DNA of 31,241 nt from Bacillota bacterium (GCA_023443025.1 JAEZWM010000067.1:1-31241), one strand, 5' to 3'; numbered from the stretch's first letter, positions 7,491-15,246 are shown. Translations and numbers: made by a program. The notes: generated by a model from the letters alone, not told the origin.

Positions 7491-8074
7491 TATATCTTCT
7501 CCTTTGAGAGATTTCTTCCAATCTCAAATGCCTTTAGGTTAACATCTATTGTCTTTTCCGGTACTGTCTTCTTTATTACTGATACCCAGGTACTCTCAGG
7601 AATATCCAAATACTTTGACACAACTCCCAGTACTATAACATTAAATACTCTTACATTTTCAAGTTTTCGAGCCTCACTCAGTGCATCAACTACCGTTAAA
7701 TCATACTTTTCACCCAGTCTATCATATATATCCTCAGGATATTCTTCCTTGCCGATTACTACGGGCATAGGGTCGATTCTTTGATCGTTGATTATAAGTT
7801 TACCATCCTTTTTTAAATAATGTGCATATCTTAGACCTTCTAGTCTTTCAAATGCAATTAAAATATCTGCACAACCTTCTTCTACAATTGGTTCATAAAC
7901 CTTACTTCCATAACGCACGAAAGTGGTTACAGAACCCCCTCTTTGAGCCATACCGTGAACTTCTGACAACTTAACATCGTAACCCTCTTCGAGAATAACT
8001 CCTCCAAGTACACGGCTTGTTAAGAGTGTCCCCTGTCCACCAACTCCTACTATCATTATATTTTTAGTTTCCAT
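7490..8074 (-). CDS. iorB: Indolepyruvate ferredoxin oxidoreductase, beta subunit
   Basis: This is the gamma-type subunit of the arylpyruvate:ferredoxin oxidoreductase complex with IorA. It carries the family G-V-G-G-Q-G-T-L-L-T-S-R-V-L-G motif at the N-terminus and E-V-H-G-M-A-Q-R-G-G-S-V near residue 40. At 194 residues it has normal length. I chose the ATG at 8074, which follows AGAGGTG. A GTG two codons upstream (8080) overlaps that ribosome binding site and is unlikely. It lies 12 bases after iorA and overlaps the ACT gene. With IorA it oxidatively decarboxylates indolepyruvate and other aryl-2-oxo acids to arylacetyl-CoA, reducing ferredoxin. The reaction is reversible. Confidence 0.92.
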   Translation of the reverse strand: METKNIMIVGVGGQGTLLTSRVLGGVILEEGYDVKLSEVHGMAQRGGSVTTFVRYGSKVYEPIVEEGCADILIAFERLEGLRYAHYLKKDGKLIINDQRIDPMPVVIGKEEYPEDIYDRLGEKYDLTVVDALSEARKLENVRVFNVIVLGVVSKYLDIPESTWVSVIKKTVPEKTIDVNLKAFEIGRNLSKEKI

Positions 8075-8086
8075 AAACACCTCTGA

Positions 8087-9847
8087 CTATATCTGTTCAA
8101 TTATAGAGTCTACCATCTCTATTGCATCAAATGGACAGCTCCTATAACAAAGCCCGCAACCATTACACATGGTGTCATTAATCCTTGTAGTTCCGTCTTC
8201 ATCAACGGTAAGTGCAGGACATCCCGGTTTCATACAGATCTTACATTTTTTGCAAGCTTCTCTATTGACTACATACTGGTTTTTAATCGGTTTACCTTTA
8301 AGTAATACACATGGAGCTTTAGCAATGATTACAGAAACTTCGTCACGTGCAAGTTCCTCTTTAAAAGTCTTTTCTAAAACTTTAGTTTCAAATGAGTTTA
8401 TTTCAACAACATTTTTAACACCAACAGCTCTGCAAAGTTCAGCGATGTCGATTTCATTTGTCACTTCACCCATCAAACTAAGTCCTGTAGCAGGATTGTC
8501 TTGATGTCCTGTCATTGCCGTAGTCGAGTTGTCTAAAATGAGTACAGTTCCGGTTCCACCATTGTAAACCATATTCATCAACGAATTTACTCCGGTGTGT
8601 AGGAAAGTAGAATCCCCAATTATTGCTATCCAGTTCTTAATATACTCGCTTCCTCTAGCCTTCTCCATACCATGCAGAGAACTAATACTCGCTCCCATAC
8701 ATATGGTAGAGTCGATTACATTTAGCGGCTCAACCGCACCAAGCGTATAACAGCCTATGTCCCCGGCGCCATGGATTTTTAATTTATTAAGTACGGAATA
8801 TACTGCTCTATGTGGACATCCCGGGCATAGTATTGGTGGTCTTACAGGAGCAGTTTCAGCAGGTTCTTTATCTGTTTTTTCTGTAAAAAATGCTTTGAGT
8901 ATTTCTGCATTATACTCACCAATAAGTGGAAAAAGTTCTTTTCCTTCGCATTGGATTCCCCAAGATTTAACTTCACGTTCTATTACAGGATCAAGCTCTT
9001 CAAATATTATCAATCTATCAACCTTATTTGCAAAATCCTCTATAAGTTTCCTTGGTAATGGATGTACAAGTCCCAGTTTTAAAACAGAAGCCTCCGGCAT
9101 TGCTTCCTTTACATACTGATAAGGAATCCCGGAAGTTATAATTCCGACTTTAGTGTCGTTTAGTTCAAGCTTATTTAAGTAATCCATTTCAGAAGCATCT
9201 TCCGATAGTTTGGCGAGATTATCCTCAACATATGGATGCCTTTTTCTAGCATTGCTTGGCATCATAACATTTTTAGCCGGATTTCTTTGGTATTCATGAG
9301 TATCCGGTACAACTCTATCATCAAGATTAACCACTCCCTGGGAGTGAGAAAGTCTGGTTGTAGTTCTAAGTATTACAGGTGTGTCGTATTTTTCGCTAAT
9401 TTCAAAAGCTATCTTAGTAAACTCCTTGGCATCAGAACTATCCGAAGGTTCTAAAACAGGAACTTTTGCTGCTATCGCTACACTTCTGGTATCTTGTTCA
9501 TTTTGGGAACTATAAAGTCCCGGATCGTCTGCAACTATAAATACCAATCCACCTAGTGCCCCAATATATGAAGCTGTGAAGAGCGGATCAGCTGCAACAT
9601 TAAGTCCCACGTGTTTCATCGAACACATTGCACGAACTCCAGCCATAGACGCACCAATAGCAACTTCAGCTGCAACTTTCTCATTTGGTGCCCATTCGCA
9701 GTAGAGTTCATCTTTATATTGAGCTAGGTATTCGCTAATTTCCGTACTTGGAGTGCCCGGATATGCACTTGAAACAAGTACTCCGGCCTCATAAGCACCT
9801 CTTGCAATAGCTTCATTACCCAGCATTATTGTTTTTTCAGTCATCAT
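8087..9847 (-). CDS. iorA: Indolepyruvate ferredoxin oxidoreductase, alpha subunit
   Basis: This is a 586-residue thiamine-diphosphate enzyme, the catalytic subunit of the arylpyruvate:ferredoxin oxidoreductase. The N-terminal pyrimidine-binding domain includes A-Y-P-G-T-P-S-T-E near residue 30. The ThDP-binding domain includes G-D-I-G-C-Y-T-L-G near 365 and G-D-S-T-F-L-H-T-G near 418, followed by the D-N-S-T-T-A-M-T-G-H-Q block. Two [4Fe-4S] ferredoxin motifs close the protein (C-K-K-C-K-I-C and C-N-G-C-G-L-C), both with all cysteines present. The likely start is one of two adjacent ATGs behind AGAGGTG. It lies between the first paaK and iorB in the operon. It supports either fermentation of Trp/Phe/Tyr or reductive synthesis from arylacetates. 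Confidence 0.95.
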   Translation of the reverse strand: MMTEKTIMLGNEAIARGAYEAGVLVSSAYPGTPSTEISEYLAQYKDELYCEWAPNEKVAAEVAIGASMAGVRAMCSMKHVGLNVAADPLFTASYIGALGGLVFIVADDPGLYSSQNEQDTRSVAIAAKVPVLEPSDSSDAKEFTKIAFEISEKYDTPVILRTTTRLSHSQGVVNLDDRVVPDTHEYQRNPAKNVMMPSNARKRHPYVEDNLAKLSEDASEMDYLNKLELNDTKVGIITSGIPYQYVKEAMPEASVLKLGLVHPLPRKLIEDFANKVDRLIIFEELDPVIEREVKSWGIQCEGKELFPLIGEYNAEILKAFFTEKTDKEPAETAPVRPPILCPGCPHRAVYSVLNKLKIHGAGDIGCYTLGAVEPLNVIDSTICMGASISSLHGMEKARGSEYIKNWIAIIGDSTFLHTGVNSLMNMVYNGGTGTVLILDNSTTAMTGHQDNPATGLSLMGEVTNEIDIAELCRAVGVKNVVEINSFETKVLEKTFKEELARDEVSVIIAKAPCVLLKGKPIKNQYVVNREACKKCKICMKPGCPALTVDEDGTTRINDTMCNGCGLCYRSCPFDAIEMVDSIIEQI

Positions 9848-9873
9848 TACACCTCTTTTATATTTGAAAGGAA

Positions 9874-11181
9874 TTAATCCTCTCTTAAATCTGTAACCCT
9901 TTTAGCCTTTCCTTCAAATCTCTTTAGTGATCTCGGAGCAAGGATTTTTATCGACGCATCGATTCCTACTATTTCTCTAATACCAAACTTAATCTTCTTT
10001 TCTAACTTCTCAAGCAGCGAGAAAGATTCAAGTAGGTCGTAGTCAATCAATTCTACTTTTACCGTCATCGTATCCATATGTCTAATTCTGTCTACGGTAA
10101 TCTCGTAGTTTGAACCAATTTCAGGAATTTTTAAAAGCACTTCTTCTATCTGAGAAGGAAATACATTTACCCCTCTGATAAGAAGCATATCATCACTTCT
10201 ACCTTTAAGTGGTTCCATTCTAACAGTTGTTCTACCACATCTGCACTTATCATAATTAAGTGAGGTGATGTCCCTAGTTCTATATCTTAAAAGAGGAATC
10301 GCCTCCTTAGTTAGACAAGTTATTACAAGCTCTCCTTCGCTTCCCGGTGGAAGAACTTCACAAGTATCAGGATCTATAATCTCAGCAATAAAATGATCCT
10401 CGTTGATATGCATACCTGCAATTTCCTCGCATTCACCTGAGATTCCCGGGCCATTTAATTCGCTCATACCGTAATTTTGAGTAAATAGAACTTTTCCTTC
10501 CCAAATTTCGTTTAGTTCATATCTCATCTTATCTGAGAGTGCTTCTCCTCCCAATAGTCCAATTCTAAGTTCAAAGTCTCTAGCCGGTACATAGCCTTCC
10601 TGCTGAATGACCTCTGCAATATGTAGTGCATACGACGGTGTTGCAACAAGTATGGTAGTTCCAAAATCCTTCATAAACATTATTTGTTTTTTAGTATTTC
10701 CAACAGAAGATGGTATTATGTCTGCTCCAATCTTCTCTAGGCCATAGTGAAGACCAAGGGCTCCGGTAAACATCCCATAACCAAAGCATATCTGAGCAGT
10801 ATCATCAGATTTAGCTCCTCCCATTACTGCAATCCTACTTACAGTTTCAGTCCAGCTTTCTATATCCTTTTCAGTATATCCCACTACCGTAGGTTTCCCT
10901 GTTGTTCCTGATGATGCATGAAGTCTTCTTAGCTCATTTCTTTCGACAGCGAAAAGTCCAAATGGGTAATTTTCTCTAAAATCATTTTTAGTAATAAAAG
11001 GTAGTCTTGATAGGTCATTTAGAGATTTTATATCCTCGGGTTTGAGTTTAATCTCATCCATCTTGGTCCTATAAGCACTCACTTTATTATATGCAACTTC
11101 TACTTGTTTTTTAAGCCTTTCTAGCTGAATTTTTTCAATTTCTCCTCTTGAAAAAGCTTCTTCTTTAGCCCAAATCATCAT
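9874..11181 (-). CDS. paaK: Phenylacetate-CoA ligase (arylacetate-CoA ligase), copy 2
   Basis: This is a 435-residue PaaK-family ligase and the promoter-proximal gene of the operon. The P-loop H-A-S-S-G-T-T-G-K lies near residue 90, Y-G-M-S-E near 237, and the R-S-D-D-M-L-L-I-R-G-V-N-V-F-P-S-Q block near 330. It aligns over its full length with the second ligase but differs throughout, including the segments around the acyl-binding region. The pair therefore probably separates by substrate or by regulation rather than being a recent duplication. It starts at an ATG-ATG pair behind TGGAGG and sits 26 bases before iorA. A hairpin followed by Ts lies in its leader. Confidence 0.9.
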   Translation of the reverse strand: MMIWAKEEAFSRGEIEKIQLERLKKQVEVAYNKVSAYRTKMDEIKLKPEDIKSLNDLSRLPFITKNDFRENYPFGLFAVERNELRRLHASSGTTGKPTVVGYTEKDIESWTETVSRIAVMGGAKSDDTAQICFGYGMFTGALGLHYGLEKIGADIIPSSVGNTKKQIMFMKDFGTTILVATPSYALHIAEVIQQEGYVPARDFELRIGLLGGEALSDKMRYELNEIWEGKVLFTQNYGMSELNGPGISGECEEIAGMHINEDHFIAEIIDPDTCEVLPPGSEGELVITCLTKEAIPLLRYRTRDITSLNYDKCRCGRTTVRMEPLKGRSDDMLLIRGVNVFPSQIEEVLLKIPEIGSNYEITVDRIRHMDTMTVKVELIDYDLLESFSLLEKLEKKIKFGIREIVGIDASIKILAPRSLKRFEGKAKRVTDLRED

Positions 11182-11198
11182 AATCCTCCAGTCTATTT

Positions 11199-11221
11199 AA
11201 AAAGTGCGGAATCTCCGCACT
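11199..11221 (-). terminator. Terminator-like hairpin in the aryl-acid operon leader
   Basis: On the - strand AGTGCGGA and TCCGCACT form a perfect 8-bp GC-rich stem with a 3-base loop, followed by TTTTTAAA. It lies between the operon promoter and the paaK ribosome binding site. The predicted transcript start is only about 17 bases upstream. It could be an attenuator or a 5' mRNA-stabilising stem. On the + strand it lacks a T run, so it is not a terminator for that direction. Confidence 0.65.
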
Positions 11222-11244
11222 AGTATACAAGTGTATTAAAGAAA

Positions 11245-11273
11245 ATTATAGCAATCAAAGCAATATATGTCAA
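11245..11273 (-). promoter_or_regulatory. Promoter of the paaK-iorAB-ACT-paaK-ACT operon
   Basis: A perfect consensus promoter: -35 TTGACA (11268-11273) and -10 TATAAT (11245-11250) with a 17-base spacer on the - strand. Predicted transcription start is near 11238. Such a strong promoter feeding a terminator-like hairpin suggests control after initiation. The remainder of the gap to the + gene, 11274-11415, is AT-rich with nothing clear. Confidence 0.88.
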
Positions 11274-11415
11274 TTATTATATAATTTTTTAATCTGCTTT
11301 AACGTTATATACTTTTGCTGATTAATGTATGTACAGTAAATAATATAAACTACTGCTTATATCTCTAATAAGCTACTATTGATAATATCTTTCCAAAGCT
11401 TAAAACATTTTTTAA

Positions 11416-11446
11416 TTGATACTCATTATTAACGGGTATATATAAT
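11416..11446 (+). promoter_or_regulatory. Probable promoter of the VOC protein gene
   Basis: TTGATA (11416-11421) is followed after 17 bases by TATATA (11439-11444) or after 19 bases by TATAAT (11441-11446). Transcription would start at or inside the palindrome at 11449-11468. Confidence 0.55.
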
Positions 11447-11448
11447 AC

Positions 11449-11468
11449 AAACACGATTCATCGTGTTT
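11449..11468 (+). promoter_or_regulatory. Perfect inverted repeat over the predicted start site
   Basis: AAACACGA (11449-11456) and TCGTGTTT (11461-11468) form an 8-bp perfect inverted repeat around TTCA. It sits just downstream of the -10 and 17 bases before the start codon of the VOC gene. It could be a repressor operator or a 5' stem-loop in the mRNA. It lacks the T run of a terminator. Confidence 0.55.
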
Positions 11469-11485
11469 AAATAAGGAGGCTCTAA

Positions 11486-11908
11486 ATGATAAAAGTATAT
11501 TTGTCTTTTAATGGAAATACACGAGAAGCTTTAGATTACTATGTGGACGTTTTTAATGCAACTGATGTCTATGTACTAAAGTTTTCAGAAATGCCGGAAG
11601 ATCCCGATTTCCCTGTGACTGATGACATTAAGGATTTAATCGCTTACTCAAACTTCAAGACATTTGCGGGAGATATTTCCCTTAGCGATAATATGCCGGG
11701 TACAATCTCCACTCCTTCTGAAAGTGTTTGGATCTCGGTTGACTCACATGATGAAGTGGAACTAAGAAGAGCATTTGATGCACTTGCAGCTGATGGAGAA
11801 GTTATAATGCCTATGGAACCGACCTCTTTTAGTCCTCTATATGGACAAGTAAGAGATAAATTCGGTTTTTACTGGATGTTTTTGATTCCCGAAGATGAGA
11901 TGAATTGA
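11486..11908 (+). CDS. PhnB-like VOC-family protein
   Basis: This is a 140-residue protein of the vicinal oxygen chelate superfamily, PhnB/3-demethylubiquinone methyltransferase-like group. It opens with V-Y-L-S-F-N-G-N-T-R-E-A-L-D-Y-Y, the usual first beta-alpha unit. It ends with S-P-L-Y-G-Q-V-R-D-K-F-G-F-Y-W-M-F, the characteristic C-terminal motif. Full family length. Members include metal-dependent enzymes and binding proteins of unknown ligand, so no reaction is assigned. The start has AGGAGG 8 bases upstream. The gene is monocistronic, with its own promoter, a palindrome over the start site and a terminator after the stop. Confidence 0.85.
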   Translation: MIKVYLSFNGNTREALDYYVDVFNATDVYVLKFSEMPEDPDFPVTDDIKDLIAYSNFKTFAGDISLSDNMPGTISTPSESVWISVDSHDEVELRRAFDALAADGEVIMPMEPTSFSPLYGQVRDKFGFYWMFLIPEDEMN

Positions 11909-11920
11909 TTTTGCTTGAGA

Positions 11921-11948
11921 GAAAAGACCGCAATTACGCGGTCTTTTC
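11921..11948 (+). terminator. Intrinsic terminator after the VOC gene
   Basis: GAAAAGACCGC (11921-11931) pairs with GCGGTCTTTTC (11938-11948) around a 6-base loop. The T-rich 3' arm serves as the tail. It lies 12 bases after the stop codon. Confidence 0.8.
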
Positions 11949-12014
11949 ATATTAAAATGAATAATACTGATTTTCAATTTAATTACTCATGCTATAGATT
12001 TAGAAAAGCTTAAG

Positions 12015-12023
12015 TGATATACT
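12015..12023 (+). promoter_or_regulatory. Extended -10 upstream of yqeY
   Basis: TGATATACT provides a TG-N-TATACT extended -10. The -35 region (about 11995-12000) is weak, as is usual with extended -10 promoters. The same 9-mer occurs upstream of the gene at 82 and in front of pdxR. Confidence 0.45.
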
Positions 12024-12051
12024 TTAATTAAGAAAAATAAGGAGGTGTTTT

Positions 12052-12495
12052 ATGAGTTTTTTAGAAAACCTACGCAAGGATAAAATGTCTGCAATGAAGG
12101 AAAAAGACAAGTTAAAAACAGCTGTCATCAGCAATATGATGTCTCTTATTTCGCTTGCAGAAAAAGAAGAGAAAAAAGTTTTGACTGATGATGAAGCAAT
12201 AAAATATGTACAAAAAGAGTTAAAACAAGCTAGAGATACACTCGAATCACTACCAAGTGACCGAACTGATGTTATAGATGAAACTAAAAAGAGGATTGAA
12301 ATTATTGAGTCTTATCTACCGGAGCAACTAAGTGAAGATGAGCTAATTGAAGCGATTAAAAAAATAATTGAAGAGGAAGGCATAGAACTGTCACCTAAAG
12401 CAAAGGGCATTATCATGAAAAATGTGATGGCAAAGCTAGGTGGCAAGACTGATGGAAAATCAGTCAATCTAGTTGTCGATAAGCTTCTTAAATAA
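12052..12495 (+). CDS. yqeY: GatB/YqeY domain-containing protein
   Basis: This is a 147-residue stand-alone YqeY protein, full length for the family. It is related to the tail of the GatB subunit of aspartyl/glutamyl-tRNA amidotransferase and is thought to bind tRNA or amidotransferase partners. The N-terminal K-D-K-M-S-A-M-K-E-K-D-K helix, the I-I-E-S-Y-L-P-E-Q-L-S-E-D-E motif near residue 85, and the C-terminal M-K-N-V-M-A-K-L-G-G-K-T-D-G-K segment are diagnostic. A strong AAGGAGG precedes the ATG. The lrgA start codon follows its stop without a gap. Confidence 0.92.
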   Translation: MSFLENLRKDKMSAMKEKDKLKTAVISNMMSLISLAEKEEKKVLTDDEAIKYVQKELKQARDTLESLPSDRTDVIDETKKRIEIIESYLPEQLSEDELIEAIKKIIEEEGIELSPKAKGIIMKNVMAKLGGKTDGKSVNLVVDKLLK

Positions 12496-12849
12496 ATGAA
12501 AAACATTTATGGACTGGCTGTGATAATGGCGTCTCTTTTTGCCGGTTCACTAATTAAAACTGTACTTGGACTTCCGGTACCTGATACCGTATATGCTATG
12601 GTTATTCTTTTTATTTTACTATTAAGTGGTTTTATTAAATATGATTCTATAAAAGATGTTGCCGGTATACTGCTTGGTATGATGGCAATGTTTTTTATTC
12701 CACCTGCAGTGGGACTTGTAAATACTTACCACTTGGTAGCCGATAAAGTAGTTCCTTTTTTAATAATAGTTGTGGTTTCAACCTTTTTGACCTTTATTTC
12801 TACAGGTTTAACGGTGAAATTTCTAGTAGGAAGAAAAGATGACCAATAG
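12496..12849 (+). CDS. lrgA: CidA/LrgA-family membrane protein
   Basis: This is a 117-residue integral membrane protein with four predicted helices, normal for LrgA/CidA. The segment L-G-L-P-V-P-D-T-V-Y-A-M near residue 27 matches the conserved family region, and F-F-I-P-P-A-V-G-L near 75 matches the second. The family was first described as holin-like, in murein hydrolase control and lysis. LrgAB-type pairs have also been shown to transport pyruvate in some Firmicutes. The start abuts the yqeY stop and has only a weak ribosome binding site within the yqeY end, so it probably depends on coupled translation. It overlaps lrgB by 11 bases. Confidence 0.88.
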   Translation: MKNIYGLAVIMASLFAGSLIKTVLGLPVPDTVYAMVILFILLLSGFIKYDSIKDVAGILLGMMAMFFIPPAVGLVNTYHLVADKVVPFLIIVVVSTFLTFISTGLTVKFLVGRKDDQ

Positions 12850-13519
12850 TCCGATTTTTGGCATATTTTTGATTATTGGCTGCTATTATATAGGAATGAT
12901 AATAAATAAAAAGATAAATCTAAGTATATTAAATCCATTACTAATTGCCATTATCCTAATTATAATAATCCTGAAGAGTCTAAACATCAGTTATGATGAT
13001 TTTATGGTGGGAGGAGCATTTATACAATTTTTAATTATGCCTGCAACGGTAGCACTGGCCGTACCTTTTTATCATAATTTTGAAGTGTTCAAAAAGTATA
13101 AATGGCCCATCCTTATAGGGTCTGCTGTCGGCAGTCTTACTGCGCTTGTAAGCATTTTTATTATGGGAAAATTTTTCGGATTGGATAGAACCATTCTTAT
13201 TTCCATTCTCCCTAAGTCCATAACTACTGCAATAGCACTGCCACTTACAGAAGAATATGCAGGAATACCTTCGCTTACTTCTTTTGCAATTTCTATTACA
13301 GGTCTTTTAGGTGTAATAATATGCGATTTTCTAGTTAAAAAACTAAAGATAGACATCGATGTTGCAAAAGGAGCCGCTCTAGGTACAGCATCTCATGCTG
13401 TAGGCACTACCAAAGCTCTAACTATTTCTGAAATAGCTGGTGCGATAAGTGGCCTTTGTATAGTCATAGCAGGTTTTATTACAGTTTTATTGTTCCCAAT
13501 TTTCATAAAATTCATCTAA
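12839..13519 (+). CDS. lrgB: LrgB-family membrane protein
   Basis: This is a 226-residue polytopic membrane protein of the LrgB/CidB/YohK family, full length. The P-A-T-V-A-L-A-V-P segment near residue 67, S-I-L-P-K-S-I-T-T-A-I-A near 120, and G-T-A-S-H-A-V-G-T-T-K-A near 180 are the conserved family blocks. It acts with LrgA in the membrane. In several Firmicutes such pairs take up or release pyruvate or modulate cell lysis. Given a metabolism rich in 2-oxo acids, pyruvate or a related acid is plausible here but unproven. It ends at a strong terminator. Confidence 0.92.
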   Translation: MTNSPIFGIFLIIGCYYIGMIINKKINLSILNPLLIAIILIIIILKSLNISYDDFMVGGAFIQFLIMPATVALAVPFYHNFEVFKKYKWPILIGSAVGSLTALVSIFIMGKFFGLDRTILISILPKSITTAIALPLTEEYAGIPSLTSFAISITGLLGVIICDFLVKKLKIDIDVAKGAALGTASHAVGTTKALTISEIAGAISGLCIVIAGFITVLLFPIFIKFI

Positions 13520-13553
13520 AAAGCCTAAGTCTGCAGCTGCAAACTTAGGCTTT
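13520..13553. terminator. Bidirectional intrinsic terminator
   Basis: AAAGCCTAAGT (13520-13530) pairs with ACTTAGGCTTT (13543-13553), leaving a 12-base loop. It separates the convergent lrgB (+) and L,D-transpeptidase (-) genes. Confidence 0.85.
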
Positions 13554-13557
13554 GCTT

Positions 13558-15246
13558 TTATTCATACATTAAAACAGGCGTTCCAACCGGCACTCTTTCG
13601 TAAAGTACCGATACTTCATAGTAAGGTGTGTTTATACATCCGAAACTTCCATTACCCATAAAAATATTTCCACCAAATCCACCTGCATTTTCTCTCCATC
13701 TTGCGTTGTGAATTCCGGTGTGTGACCAGTCTACCGCCATCCAGTAGTCAACAGGTGCAACATATGGATTACCACTTGGATCTATACCTTCAAGAGGTTT
13801 ATTTCTCTCTTTATGCCAAACAACATTTGCTCCAGGAGGTGTTGCAACTCCTCTTGTGGGATCCCCTGTAACAACAGGTGCACTTATTATTAGTTCACCG
13901 GCTTCATAGTACCACATATATTGATTTGAAAGATCTACTTCAATGTAAGTCGAACCTATGTCGCCCCCGTCTTCTGTTCTTAGAGTTCCTTCTATATTAT
14001 AGATTGGATCAATCTCAGTTGTTCCATTTTCTAGGGATTCTGTAATTAATTTTTCAGTTTCAGCTACATCCATCTGCCATCCGTAGATTCCAGGTGGCAC
14101 CTCTATGGTCCCTCTATTTGTAGATTCAAAAGTTCTGTACTTATCATAAGTATCATATTGAACAGCCAGATTAACAACATACTCATGTAGTTTTTCAGGA
14201 TTGTAAGTTACATTTAGCTTATCGTCAACTTGCACAAATTCACTTAGAACCGCTTTATCCATCTTCTCTTTTTTAAAGATAAAGTTTATATCAAGCTCTT
14301 TATTAGTGTACTTGTCAATCTCTGCCATGGCTGCTGTAAATTTTGGATCATCTTTTCTAATCTCAGGTTGTTCATAAGATTCAGATAGATCCACTTCATT
14401 ATTACCACTTGTAATTGTTTCCAACAGCTTATCGGTCACAAGCCCTTCAGGAATGAAGTTCCCTTCAACCTCCGGAATAATTTGATAAATTCCGTCTACC
14501 TTTTCAAGTTTTGCATTCACAGGTTTAACTGCATCTTTTACAAAATTATCATTTATAAATGCTTTTAGTTTAGCTTCATCGTATTCGGTTAGAATATTTA
14601 TTTCATAATGGTCATCTTCAAAAAGACTCATAGGCCATCTAAAATTATCCTGCTGTATATTAAGTTCGGTTTCAGGTTTGAGAACCATATCTATTTCACT
14701 TGGCTTAAGAACAGTAGTTTCTCCGCCTTTTTTTGTGATTGTAATATCTTTTAATTCCATACCCTCAAGTGGATCAATACTTGAAATTTCCCTTAGTGCT
14801 ACATCCTTGCCGTTTACAGTGGTCCTAGGCATAGCATGAGATGTAAAATAAAAAGCCCCTGCAAGATATGCCGCCCCTAGAATCAGAGGAATTATAAGAA
14901 ACTTCAAAAACCCTCTCTTTTTAACCGGTTCAGCTTCTTCACTGATATTGTCCTCGTAAATAGGCTCAGAATCTTCCTGAATATCTTGTACTTCCTCCTC
15001 CGGTTCATCAATAGCAGCCTCTGCCGTCTCAAGAACAACGGATTCATCTTTTTCTATAACCCCTGTTTCAACTGTATCATCGGTTGTTTCAACTACATCA
15101 TCAGGTTCTTCTATCTCAACTACCTCATCACTCGGCTCCTCAATCTCCACTATTTCTTCCGCTTCCGGAGTCTTTGGTTCATCCCGGTTTTCTTGAGGTA
15201 AGTCTTCGTCTATTCTATTGTCATCATTGTTTATATCTCTGTTCAT
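13558..15246 (-). CDS. Membrane-anchored L,D-transpeptidase (YkuD family)
   Basis: This is a 562-residue type II membrane protein. Residues 1-110 form a very acidic cytoplasmic tail with a repeated V-E-I-E-E-P motif. One membrane helix lies at about 112-135. A long extracellular region resembling the putative peptidoglycan-binding (VanW/PG_binding_4-like) domains follows. The YkuD catalytic domain covers about the last 130 residues. Its catalytic block reads S-F-G-C-I-N near residue 538, with the nucleophilic cysteine and an upstream histidine (T-G-I-H-N-A-R-W) present. It would form 3-3 cross-links or remodel peptidoglycan. It is monocistronic, with an extended -10 upstream. Confidence 0.9.
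   Translation of the reverse strand: MNRDINNDDNRIDEDLPQENRDEPKTPEAEEIVEIEEPSDEVVEIEEPDDVVETTDDTVETGVIEKDESVVLETAEAAIDEPEEEVQDIQEDSEPIYEDNISEEAEPVKKRGFLKFLIIPLILGAAYLAGAFYFTSHAMPRTTVNGKDVALREISSIDPLEGMELKDITITKKGGETTVLKPSEIDMVLKPETELNIQQDNFRWPMSLFEDDHYEINILTEYDEAKLKAFINDNFVKDAVKPVNAKLEKVDGIYQIIPEVEGNFIPEGLVTDKLLETITSGNNEVDLSESYEQPEIRKDDPKFTAAMAEIDKYTNKELDINFIFKKEKMDKAVLSEFVQVDDKLNVTYNPEKLHEYVVNLAVQYDTYDKYRTFESTNRGTIEVPPGIYGWQMDVAETEKLITESLENGTTEIDPIYNIEGTLRTEDGGDIGSTYIEVDLSNQYMWYYEAGELIISAPVVTGDPTRGVATPPGANVVWHKERNKPLEGIDPSGNPYVAPVDYWMAVDWSHTGIHNARWRENAGGFGGNIFMGNGSFGCINTPYYEVSVLYERVPVGTPVLMYE

Noticed and set aside
11199..11273. T-box or amino-acid riboswitch in the aryl-acid operon leader
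   Set aside because: The predicted leader before the hairpin is about 17 bases and has no T-box sequence or aptamer-sized structure.
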